In this document: positions 37,222 through 49,230 of the stretch, piece after piece
Numbering within the stretch: position 1 is the first letter of the stretch
Layout of the letters: every line of letters starts with the position of its first letter
Assembly (NCBI RefSeq): GCF_022539315.1
Contig: NC_066316.1
Location: forward strand, 52,019,994 to 52,083,993
Source of the DNA: Serinus canaria
Taxonomy: Eukaryota > Chordata > Aves > Passeriformes > Fringillidae
Reading direction: 5' to 3'
Length of the DNA stretch: 64,000 nt
Notes under the pieces: generated by a model
What the model was told of the DNA's origin: nothing
The model's input: the letters and a program-made list of their open reading frames with translations, nothing else
The model's database searches: none
Translations under genes and position numbers: made by a program

Positions 37222-38520
37222 GGTAACATGTTCCACTTGTGATGAACAGCCTGCGAGAGTGAGGGTTCCAGCCACCAGTCCCTCCCAAGGACACATGGCG
37301 AGTCTGAGAGGGGACACCCAGTGGCTCTGGGGCCAGCAAGGAGGGTGACAAGGGAGACGCAGATGGATCAGAAGAGTTGGCAAGAGTACTAAAAGGGCTG
37401 CATTTGCCTCTGGCATTACTTAGGATGTCAAATACATCACAAAATCCATTTGAAGAGCGGTACTAATTCAGGTAACTGATTTTTTTATTTTAAGATATAC
37501 TGACCTTCTACTGACCATCTCAAGCTCTTCTCAGAGATAACTAGCAGCTATGAGTTTCACATATCATTTAATAATTTAATACCATAAAATGCATTTCCAG
37601 CCACAGTATTCCACTATCTAATTTGTACATATTGCTTTCCTTTTGCTCAAGTGCCATCTTATCATATGAGAAAAGAGGAAAAGACACTGCCATTTCACCC
37701 TCTCAACACCTATTCCTATGTGTTCCTTGAATCCAGGCTGCTGTATCTTGTTTGTCTACTCTCCTACGTAAACAAGGGTAATCTTTCCTCATAAGGGAAT
37801 GTGCCCATGACTCCTCCACAGAACACAAAGGAGTCACAGTGAAGCACTTCTTTATCCACAACAGCTCCAATCTCATACAGTATCAAATGGTGTGAAGGAG
37901 CACGAAGCCAAGGTGGTTAGCTTGAACAAGCCTGTGTGTAAATAACTCTGGCAGAGGGCCCAAAGGAAGGGGAGTCCTGTTTGCCTGGTAATGAACAAAT
38001 GGCTGTATTTCCTGAAGGAAAAATATTTTTCTGCTATCTTGAGATTTCCTTTAAAAAAAAAAAAAGTGATTTTCTCCACATAAAGTATTTCCAGATGCAG
38101 AACTAACATGCTGTGTGCATCAACAACTTGATAATAACGTGTCATCACTTGACCTTGGAAGAGCGTGAAAAAATGAAAAAGGCAGAATTTTCTGAAATTA
38201 TGCCCTTTCATGGGAACATTTTTTTAAAGCCCGTGAATCCTGGGAAAATGTTTTTTAAATAAAATTTGATTACTTTTACTCATTTTAATGTTTTTTTCAT
38301 AGCTAATTGACTAGCTGAATAGGAAAATCTACACTGTTGACTTGAAACTCAGGCAAGGCATTTTGTGCACTTCTCGTGTGAGATAAATAAAGCTTGTAAG
38401 TTCCAAAGCCAGGTCCTCTTTGCTTGTCCTTTTTAACATCACAATCCAATTAAGTTTTTGAAAGACTTTTAGGCATTTGAAAAAAATATTTTGCCTTGCT
38501 GACAAGTGGAACATGTTACC
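37222..38520. repeat. Segment bounded by a 19-bp inverted repeat
   Basis: GGTAACATGTTCCACTTGT at 37222-37240 recurs exactly as its reverse complement at 38502-38520. Both copies read inward from the outside, the arrangement expected of terminal inverted repeats on a 1.3-kb non-autonomous DNA transposon. No target-site duplication is evident and no transposase fragment lies between them. The family is unknown, and two opposite fragments of another repeat would look the same. Confidence 0.4.
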
Positions 38521-41500
38521 AAGCACTGGTTATTTCTCTTTAAATATAAAGTATTAGCTCCTGCAATTTTGTATACTGGACTCAGTTCTCCCCCTCACCC
38601 TGCCCCATTTTTTATAGGAACAACTGAAGGAAGAGCCTGCCAAAAGCATGGCATGATTTAGCAACTTCTGAGTTATATATAACCTGAACTATTAAGTGAC
38701 TTAATTTTCTAAAAGCTTACCTATTTTTATTCCCATTAGTCCTGATAGCCTTTCGTTTAGCATTCTTCTCAAACAGGCAACTCTTTTGCATCATCTTCCA
38801 ATTCAAGGAAACCTCCAGTGCTTCATGCATAGAGAATTTCATGTATGGGCTGGAAAGAGCAGAGGGGCAGACTACTCTTAACAGTGAGTAGTGACAACTT
38901 GAAAACAGAGTAAAGAAGATACCTCAAAATGGCAGGGTGCACTTTGGATAAGAAAAATTGCATTAATTAAGTTGCAGCTGTCTAGAATTTCACATTATCC
39001 TATCTTCATAACTCCTCTGGCACATGTCATGGGAATCTTCCTAACCACATTGGTTACCTTCCTGGTTTTGCATCCCTGGAATCTTCCCACAGGCAAGCGC
39101 CCCAAGCATCCTGCAAATACTTTCCTTCACAACTGATGGAGAGGGAAGTGTGCCACCTACTGAAGGACCTCAGCCACTTTCTATATGTCTTGGACTTTCT
39201 AAAGTTCTTTCCCATTTCTGAACTTTCCAGGCCTTCCCACTACTGATTTGAATTAGAAATTAGTCTTTGGTTTATGAAAGTTTATAAACTCAGCAACTGG
39301 AAGGTCATGAATATGGACATGAGCAAATGTACTCCAGGCTGGTTCTATCTAATTCACGTGTAAGTGGCATAATTTGATAAATCATCTTAAAGCAGTTACA
39401 CCTACATTGCCACTTTTTGCCAGAAATGAGATAAACATCAAGAATTTTCTATACAAAAGTAAGAAAATACTAGATTTGTAGATAATTAGTAAAACACACG
39501 GATGAGTTGGCAGTACTGACATACATGGTATTTGCAGTTTAGGTGTTAGTTAGGCATTTTTAACAAATGAGTGAACAGCTTCACTGCCAGGCAGTAGCTG
39601 CCTCTGATGGTGGGTGCACTTGGTTCAAATAATCATTTGCTTGAACAAGCTCAAAGCAAACTCTACACAGCTGCTGTCATAACTTGCTGTTTGACACACC
39701 TAGACAGTGTCCTTTGGTTACCTGAGCCTTACACCACTGAGTTATTCATGCACAGTAATGCATTATTTTGGCTACCAAAAAAGTTGAAACAGATGTCAGT
39801 GTTGTTTCAAGTGTTGTAATATCAGATCATAAATAAATAATTTAAGACCAATTTATTTTATTAATATCTATGAAACTTCTTAACTGAAAAATTTTCAGCG
39901 TTCAGGTTCATCAGAGCCTTTCACTTTTGAGTCAGCAATATAAATTCTGTTATGTGCATTACAGTAGATGATCAAAACGTCTAAAATTGTGATTCACTGA
40001 ATTAACAGATAATATATGCCTTTAAAGTTTCTCACACTTCTGTACTGGACTGATTTGTTCCTAAGATATATTGTTCTCAACAATTCTCGGTAAGAATGTC
40101 ATCAAAACTTCTGCTGGAATGTAAGAAATAAAATATGCAGTTTAGAATAAATATATTAATGGATTAACAGTTTGAGAACATGTAAAATAAAAGTTTGAAG
40201 TCTTTCTACCAGTTTTATCAGTCTTAACCAACTTGTCATACAATACATTTAAATCTGTGTAATACCTGAAACTGCTAATCTCAGGGTTTCACATGTGTAG
40301 GACATAGAAGGGAAATAAAATTCATTGTCAGCAAGCACAAAACAGAGAAATCTAACTCTAGACTCACCATCATGTCTATACCTACTATCAGTTTAAAAAG
40401 TTCTGCCAGTCATTGCAGACAGTCCAGCAAAACTATCAGCCCAGTGACCAATGAAAGCACCTTTATCAGGAGTAATTCAGAAACAAAAGGGATAAAAAAG
40501 TGTTACACCTGTATAGATGCAGGTGGCACACACCAAATGAGTATTCTGCTCAGGCACAATCTGGAAAATAACATGGTGCCATCTTTCTCATCTTTCTTCT
40601 TTCCCATCAAGAAAATGACGAGGTTCAGCAGAAAACCCCTTAACACAGCACATGGCAGAAGTGTGAACCTGAGGCAGAAGAATGCTGTGGGATGCCTGAC
40701 TATGAATGTCTTGAAAACAAGATTGACCTCATTAGCTGTGAGAGAATCCCTTACTGGCTATTAAGAAAAGCTCATATTTGTGTAGATGCTTAGGGGTCAG
40801 TCCCTAAACCACTCACTGACTGGCAGAAATGGGTGTATCATGGAAAAACTGTATGAGACAAAAAGAGGAAATTCTTTCCCTAAGTGGTGTAACTGGCCAC
40901 TCTTTGAGGACAACAAATTACATGGAGTTCTCATCTGGCTGAAATAATGGCAGCTCTTATCTTCCTACTAATTTATGGTGGGTTGTTTCAGGGGGCTTTT
41001 TCCAGTCACAACTGGCCTTTCTTTCTGCAAATGTCTGACAATTTTTCGGCTTTTAAAATTATTTTCAGTTTCAAAGCTGTATGGAGAAGCATTCAATGAA
41101 AATTTCAGTTCATCCTTGAATTATTTTTCTTCTTCATAATGGAAGAGACATTGCAGAGCATGTTGTATTTTCTGCTTTAAAAGCCAAAATGAATTAAAGA
41201 TCTCTAACAAATTACTGATTTGTCATAATGTAACCAATTCTAATAGCTAAAATATAAATATAAATTCTATTTCCTGAATAACACAAGTTTGTAAATGGGA
41301 AATACCCAGGCAGCAAACTTTGTATTACCTGATTTTTTGAAGTTATAATATTTTTGAGCCATTGGCAGCCCAATTAGGTGTTCAGCATATGTCTTGCATT
41401 TCAGAATCCATACACCATTCATCTGGAGTAAAGAGATATGAAGGGGATGTGAGTCATTAATCATATTCAGGAAACAGGTTTCTGAAAATTAATACATGAC

Positions 41501-44440
41501 CAGTTGCCAGTAAGTAACCATCTGCTACATATATGAAAAAAAAAGTATGTTGTAAAGCTACATATTTTAATGATAGTTTTAAAATGTTCAAATTGTAAAT
41601 GGTAATGGAAACAATGTTTCTCTAATGGAATACCTAAGATCACTTAAGACCCACTAAGAACCACACAATGATTCTGATCAATGGGAGCTGGGTAAAATTG
41701 CATAGTCAGTATAGTACAGATAAGTCTGAAGTCAAGGTGGTGTGTAAAGGCATAATTACTGTTAGGTGCAGGAGTAAACCTAGTGATTTCAGGAATGTTC
41801 TCTTGGGCTTAAAGTTAAACAAATGCTTAAGTGTCCTAGACTTCACAATCCTGTGCCCTCCATCCTTATTCACAGACACTGACATTTCTTGCACACCTCT
41901 AGGAGAAGATGTACAATCTGGCCCTATCTCTAGTTGACTATGAGTATGCAAGTACATGGTTTTCTTACATTTTGAAAAGTTTTGGATTTTTACAGCGGGT
42001 GGACACTATTCAATTCAAACAGGTTACATTCATTGGAGGTTGTCTGTTAACAATTTGAGTTGTAATCTCACTATGTGTCACCACTGCATCACTGCTGGGG
42101 GCACGGAAGGGCAGGGGGGTAAAGAGTCGAATTGTGTTCCTGGCATTGTCCGACTGTTTAAGAAGCATATTTACCCAAAAACTAAGAATGGAAATTGTCA
42201 GCACAATTACAATGTTTTGTCAAGAAACTAGCATGAAGCCTGGGAAAAGTATGTTGGTGGATACTGATATGTATAAAAAGAGATTCACTCCTGGGCTTAC
42301 AGCATGGCCAGCAGTGATCCTGGCTCAAGGTCTGTGGACTGTAGAAATTAATAAAACAGCAAATTCAAAGTTCTGTTCTAATTTTCACTTAAACTGTAAT
42401 TATATTTCAACAATCCAGAAACTTTTGAAACTGCAGAAAAGTTGGCAGCAGAAAAGTTGGCAGCAACCCTGTGTGCTATGAGCAATAGGCACTCGCGGCC
42501 ATATAATAAATTAAAAACAAACTTATCTGCTGCAGGTAGGTGTGAAGCTCTGTTAAATATTTTAGGTTAAATTCTTTTCTTTTAAAAAGTCAAAATTGCA
42601 TCTTCAGCTTCTGTGCACAAACCAAAATATGACTAAAGATAGTTGATGATTGTAGGCAACAGATATTCTGAAGTGTAATTTAACTCTGATTTTGGTCAAA
42701 AGATACAATGTAAAAAATATTCTAGCAGCCAGATACAACGAGAAGTAGGATATCTCATGGAGGGGAAAAAAAAATCACTGAAACCAACAGAAGAGATTGG
42801 CCAGTCCTCTTCAGTACCGGTCATCTGTTATCATCCCAGCAGAACTTCAGAGACTGAGAGGTATTAGCCATTTACATTAATATAACAAGATATTGTCTAC
42901 ATACTCTGTACTGTTCAAGATCCCACAACTGAAGTAGAAGGTTTGTGGAATGCCTGACAAACTTGTAAGTACTGAGAAAACAGAGTTTCAAGTTTTGCTT
43001 CAGTGAAATGATGTTAGTGAAATCATGAATAAAATCTTCTGGTTAAAGAAATATTTAGGGCAAACAAATCAGGTAGCTGGTGAACTCAACTTGTCTACAG
43101 TTTGGGATCTTCACTTACACAGTCTTGGACCTACTAGCTGACTTACAGTGCAGTACTCACAAGCCTTTTTGTATCCCTTATCTACCTCTCCAAGGCCACA
43201 GGAGACAGGACAGCAATGAGAAATGGTGCAGAACTAGATTTTTCCTCCACACCCTAGGTTCTGCTAACAGAAGAGGTTGGTATGGAAGTCTGAATCCAAA
43301 CTTATTTTAAGATATTTAGGCTTTTTAATTAGGTTCTCTTTAATTTTCTACAGGACTCATACAACACAGAAGACAACAAAGCTATTGCTATAGTAGTCAA
43401 TGAACCAGGGCCCATGCCTGAGGATTTGTATCTTTATTGCCCTGTATCTTTAATGCCTTCCTGAAATAGTACGGCACCACACGCACCCTCCACCTAAGAG
43501 AATGAAAAGATGCCAACCAGCAAGTTGAGGGCTGGCTGGCAATGTGCAGAGGGAAATGAAGTACATATTGGCAGGAAGTGAAAAAATAAAGTTAGGCTGG
43601 ATGGGAAGAGAAATACTGAGAAGGAAATTATCTCAATTCAGGAAGCTCTTAATAATATGTTTAAAAATAAAGCATATGCTTCAGTATCTTCTTATCAATA
43701 GCTTGTGTGCCTCAAGTTAGGCACATATTTGAGCATCTTGCTGAGCTGGGGCTCTGCAGTGAACTTTCAGGAGCTGCTTAAAGTGATAGAAGTCTGTGGT
43801 GTCACTGAGAGAAGTGAACCTCCCCTTCCCGATGTCCCTAGCCCTGCAGTTCCACCACCTCTCCCCTCCTGGCACTAGAATTTGTGGGAGCTGCACTGTC
43901 AGCAGCATTAGCAATGCAATTGCAGTGGGGGTGGAGGAAAAGAGCAAGTAGGGAGAGGGCAAGACTGGCTTTTTCTGCACATGCAGGTGAGCTGGACAAA
44001 AGCTGAAGACACTTGTCAAACCACCCTCTGTGTGTCCTCAGCCACTCTACTCCTCTTTTAGCAAAGCAAACAGAGAATTCAAACTCATCTTGGATTGCCT
44101 GCCTGGGCCTTTGCAACCTTTTTCTGAAGTGGTTAAATGGGCATCATATCTCCATGCAGACATGTTTTAAGATACATATCCTTTTACATGATTTGAAAGA
44201 AATGAAAAAGTATTAATTTGCATTTGCAGAACAAACATTTCTAAAAATTGTTTGTTTTATTTTTTTTTACTGGAGAAGTGCCTGACAGATGGTTTGAGTG
44301 AGGAGTGGTGAGGCACTTAAACCAATTTCCCAGTGTTCTGTCAGCTATTTACAATTTCTGTTGCACACATCCATCGTTCATAATATTTCATAAAATTCAA
44401 CTTTACCTTTCAATGTATAAGGAAAAAAATGTTCTGATGT
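38521..44440. other. Intergenic DNA
   Basis: AT-rich DNA with a perfect 15-bp tandem duplication at 42433-42462. A 130-codon frame at 40372-40764 has no recognisable domain. No transposon was identified. Confidence 0.5.
42433..42462. repeat. Perfect 15-bp tandem duplication
   Basis: GCAGAAAAGTTGGCA is repeated twice without mismatch. Confidence 0.95.
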
Positions 44441-44800
44441 CCCATACTGACACCACTGTGTGATACTGTTCAAGTTATTGGTCTCCATCATTCAATGTAC
44501 AGTGCAGATATAGACTAGTTCATTAGTCAGGATGAGACAATAAAACAGCTCTAACCATTTAAAACCTATTAATCTGGATAGCACCATTAGCATAAGCAAT
44601 AATTTATTATTACCAAATTAAATCCATTATAAATATCTTGAGTGTCCAATCAGGTTAGTAATAAACTGACTTAAGCCATCTACCCAAATGACTGCACTCC
44701 TTGATGGAATGCTTTTGGGATTGCTATGCAATTATCTGACTTTTAGTGGGCTGTACTGTTATTTATAACTCTGATAAACTGACTTTCATAACATGTAGAA
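44440..44800. promoter_or_regulatory. Candidate conserved non-coding element
   Basis: A repeat-free AT-rich segment with many TAAT/ATTA cores, CCATTA, CAATCA and TTATTTATAA words. The texture resembles known vertebrate developmental enhancers. This is a guess until aligned. Confidence 0.25.
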
Positions 44801-47045
44801 CAGCTAAACATTTTAGAATAGTTAGAATGGTTTCATAGGCTCTGTGATCAGTATTTTTTCTCTCTTTAGAGGTAAAAGGCGTTTTCTACCATATCACAGT
44901 TCCATCAGTTAGACAATCCCTGATCAATATGAAACCTATGTATTTTTTCCTTCAGATTTTACAGGACTTATGTTAAAGGAAATAGCAATGAAGACAAAAG
45001 TTAAAATACTTGAAAAAACCAGAATGCTAAATGGATACTCCAGATGACAAGACTAACATGTTCTCATTGTTCCCACAGAGCTGGAGCGCTGCTAGCACTG
45101 GCTGAGCACAGCACACTGGGTATGCTAGTCTGTTGGGACAGACTAGGATTGAGACTGCCCCTCAAAAAATACTTTAGCTATTTAGAAGGGACAGAATAAA
45201 GTCACTAAGAAAAATTTTAAGAAGAGAGGTAGGGAGTTTATTTTTTAACTATTTAATAGAAACATATATCTTTTCTTGCTAAGGATATGGACATGGTTTT
45301 TGTCCATTAATTTTAAATTATTTGTCCAACTATTTCAAAAACCTGCTATTTCTTGTAAATGTTACATATGCTAAATACTGTGTATATGTAATGCATGGTA
45401 AAATGTAGGGGTGAGTTAAAAGGAACTCCAGGCTTCCCCAAAGGCTTTGCCAATGGAAGCTGTCTCTTTATTGCAGTCACTCCTGCTGTAGCATGTGACT
45501 GCTTCTAAAACTTTTATTCTTTCCAGTCTCCTGTATAAGCAAGAAAACAGACCTCTTTTATAGATGCGAAGCTGAAAGTAAAAGATTACTTCACTCTTCA
45601 CTGCTAGGCAAGAAAATCAGCAAGAGCAGACCTCCCTGATGCTTTCTGTGACCTTTTTTTATGGAGTGGATACAATGTCTTTCCTTTCGGTGCATTTCCA
45701 CCAAACAGTTTGATGGGGCTGTATATAGGGCAGCAAGTAGAATCAAGAACTTGATTCTATTTATCAGAAGTCAGATGTTAAGCAATTGCTGTCATTGTCT
45801 GCGATTGCATCCCATATATATTTTGAGACATACAGGTAAAAAAAATTATTTCCCAGCGCTCTTCCTCATGCAGTAGAGCTATGCTTTCACAGGGACAAAT
45901 GTGGGATAGGCTGTTTGAATCCCACTGACAGGAGATTTTTATCACCGCTTTGAACTTTTTTAATGCCATTGGAAATGAATGTGATAGGACCAGCATCAGG
46001 TTTAACTGGTCCCCAGTCTCAGTCCAGTAACTTACTCCATTGGTGGGATTATGGGCAAGGAACCAGAACAAATACCCTGGTTCTCAGGATGTCAGGAGTC
46101 TACTGGAGTAAACTAAGTTGCAGCACTGATGGGTTGGCATGGGAAGAAGGAGACTGTGTTGCTTTCATTTTCCTGTTGCTTCCATTTCTCTGTTATCTGA
46201 CACATCTTGGTACTCAGCACAAGATTTTTCTTGAAGCTGTTGTGATTTTCACCTGAAGTAAGAAAATATATGACTGGGTCTTTTCTGACAAACTGACAGG
46301 GCAATAACTTATATACACGAATCAGATTAGTTGACAGTGAAGATACACGGGATGTGTTATTTGAAGGACATGAATAGTTGTTGATATTTTTCAGCCTGAA
46401 ACAACTTTGCTCTCCTGAATGCAAAAACCTGCCAAGAAAAGTAGAGTGAATGTAGCTCAGTGTCATAAAGCTGACAATAAGATACGCCCAATATTTTAAG
46501 CTGGCCTCTTACTCCTTTTTCCAAGGTTCAGCCATAACAATCACTCTTCTGAAAGTCAGATTGTGGGATTTTCCAATGTAGCATAATTCAGTTGCTTAAA
46601 AGTCTTTGAAATTCAAGAAGGAAATAACCTAATGGAATCAGAAGAAAAATCTACTGAATTTTAAATCACAGGGCATCTCTCAGGCTCACTGTTTCTCCCT
46701 TATGCATGGGTAAATAAATTTAATTTGGGGATAAGAGATGTAGCTTTCTCCCACAAAATTAATAGATTAAACAGAAAGGAATCCTTTTCTGACAGTCCTT
46801 CAGAGAAAGTTTTTGTTGGTTAAACTGAACGGGCTTGCACTCTGATCTTTTTTGGCTGTTTTCACTACAGTCAAAGCAGTTTATGCATCTATAAATACAG
46901 AGACATTCCTACTTCATTTACTGTTCCTCTTTTAGTCTTCTTTTAAAGCAAAAGCATATTCAGTGAGCAACTGAATTACAATATTTAAATATGCTTTATG
47001 ATCTATGCAGCAAAGCTAAATATGCTCCCTGGTTTCCTTCAGGGA
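44801..47045. other. Intergenic DNA, nothing recognised
   Basis: AT-rich single-copy-looking DNA. The frames of up to about 117 codons are not protein-like. Confidence 0.5.
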
Positions 47046-47213
47046 GCCTCAAAGTCACAGGGGCCAAGCAGGAATCCTGTAAGCTGTGGCTCACAGTGTG
47101 GTCCTGCACCTCTTCCCTCCTGAAAAGGAGAAAGCTGAGGGGACAGTGGGACCACTGGCTTTCCCCTGATTTACTGCAGGCAGGATCTTGGCCCCTGTGA
47201 CTTACTCTGAGGC
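47046..47213. repeat. Imperfect fold-back (hairpin) repeat
   Basis: A left arm beginning GCCTCA at 47046, followed by GTCACAGGGGCCAAG (47054-47068), is mirrored by CTTGGCCCCTGTGAC (47187-47201) and then TGAGGC (47208-47213). Weaker complementarity continues inward (ATCCTG with CAGGAT; the GTGTGGTCC and GGGACCACT region). The loop after the exact arms is about 118 bases. It may be a small hairpin transposon or an inverted duplication. Confidence 0.6.
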
Positions 47214-48950
47214 TCACTTCAAGCCCAGACTCCCATGGAAGAGGAGCTGTTCTGGGGGAAGCCAAACTTTCAGCTAGGCATGCAGGACCACAGTTGAGGG
47301 AGAAGCAATCTAGGCTGGGGCAGACACAGCCAGCTGGACACAGGCCTGACCTGATGGTGAGGAAACATCTTTTGCAGAACTTTGCTGCAACCAGACCAGG
47401 GACCTTCTGGCTGATCTGAACAGACAGAAGTTTTGCTTTCAGTGCTGTCAACAGCCTTGATGTGGCATATTTTCCAGTTTATCCAGTCTATATTTTCATG
47501 AGAAGAGAAACTTTCTCTGGACAAGGAGGTTTTTGTTACTGAGAGAGGAGATAGTGTCACCTATCAACTTCCCTATACACGTCTGGGGACTCCTCTTAAC
47601 CAAGGAAGAAAATTATTATTAATGGGAACCCAAATCTTTTCTCCCTGGCTTAATGCAAGTGATGAGCATGACTAACATGACATGTGGCAGAGAGTAGAAT
47701 CAGACTTGCTCCCTCATTATCATCACATGAGCACCTTAAAGGCTAAGCTATAAACAGTTAAATTTTCTAAAGATGACACTTTCCTTTGCATAAAACAAGC
47801 TGTCAGCAGCTAAGGTCACAATAAATCCTCAGTCCTGCTTCAGAGATGAAACCTGAACATTAATCTCTAAAATAAAGTATTTTATTATTTATGCAAAATA
47901 TACAGCCACCAAAAATAATTAGAATCCTTCCCAACCCAAGCATATTATCTAAGATGTAAGAGAGAACAAGAAGTGGAAGTTGCAATTATAGTCTGTTCTG
48001 CTACGTGGCACAGCTAAAAGAAACTTTCTCACATACTTCATAATTTCTCTAACTCCTGCATTATTTGGGGAAAAATGCCACCCTTTCAGTTTCTTGTATC
48101 TGTTCCTTCTCTGCTCTCTCTCACCCATCTTTCTCACAGTATAGTGTTTCAGGTCACATAAAAAAGGTTTTTCACATTTAAGTTATTTGCATATGCCCTT
48201 ATAGATCAACAGTTTGATGGCAATTTTCTATCCACTTGCAGCCACAGACCTCTCACTTTGAACACCAGGAAATGAGGGAACCAGCAAAACAGGATAGCAG
48301 CACTTGAATATTGTATTACCCATATAAAGATTAAATGCAATGGGCTATCAAAAGTAAGAAGGCTCTTAGGAGCATCAAAGTAAAAACAAAGGCATTATGT
48401 AAGGAGAAATAAATTATTAATTAGATTGATAGAACCTACAACGGAAGAATTTTATTTCACTGAAGTATAGACATAGATTTGTAACAAATCTATATGTAAA
48501 CTATAGGCACATATTTGAGAACAAATCTATATCTAAACTGTTGATCTTCCATAATCTTCCTTATGTACTGATGAATTCCAATCACAAATTTCTACTGTAA
48601 GTGGAAGTTTCACTGGCAGTCTGGCATAGTGGCTGTTTCTCTAGATTTGTGAGACAAGTTGGCCAGCAGTTCTGCAATTTCACAACTGAGTTCCTTCAAA
48701 ATCTTGGTTGAATGCCAGCCTGCCCTGGTGACTTACAGATATCTGTCTATTTGATTTAACTCCATTCGGATCCATGTCCCTATAGCTGAAAGAGATGGGA
48801 GCAGGGACTTGAAGTAAACTGTCTTTGTCCCAGCCACCTAGTCAAAGCAGTAGTGCTATGTTAAAATGGAAATCTGTGGAAAGAAAACAGATCTAGTGAT
48901 TCTATCCAGTCACCCTCATGCAATCTGCATTGTGCTAAAATCACTGGGCA
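47214..48950. other. Intergenic DNA
   Basis: Contains a 21-bp near-perfect palindrome at 48473-48493 and a second copy of its right half nearby (AACAAATCTATATCTAAACT at about 48520). No gene was recognised. Confidence 0.5.
48473..48493. repeat. Palindrome with 1-bp centre
   Basis: ATAGATTTGT, A, ACAAATCTAT: two 10-bp arms in exact reverse complement. Confidence 0.9.
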
Positions 48951-49230
48951 GGGTAATGGCAACGATCATAAAGGCAGTAGTGAGGCACCTTGTGATTTGC
49001 ACATCTGTCAGAGCAATGCCAGCCTACTTATGAGATGATAAAATGAGCTAAATTAAGAATGATCAGGGAAGCCCATTCACATTATTGAAGCATCATACAG
49101 TAAGTGCAAGAGACAGGTGGCATAAGTGCTAAAACAAGGATGGAGAGCGTGTGCTGCAGGGAATCAATCTACTGCATTAACGGCTAATGGCACACTCAGT
49201 ATTTATCCATTATTTATCACGTAAATGAGT
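48951..49230. promoter_or_regulatory. Candidate conserved non-coding element
   Basis: A complex segment with E-boxes (CAGGTG, CATCTG), GATGATAAAATGAG, TAATGG and TTATCACGTAA words and no simple repeats. It lies between two divergent genes and could be a distal enhancer. Assigned by sequence texture only. Confidence 0.25.

Noticed and set aside
17216..39272. Shared word AGAAATTAGTCTTTGG at about 17215 and 39256
   Set aside because: A 16-base match somewhere within 64 kb is expected by chance, and the flanks do not match.
40372..40764. 130-codon + strand frame
   Set aside because: No recognisable domain, and the composition looks like random AT-rich translation.
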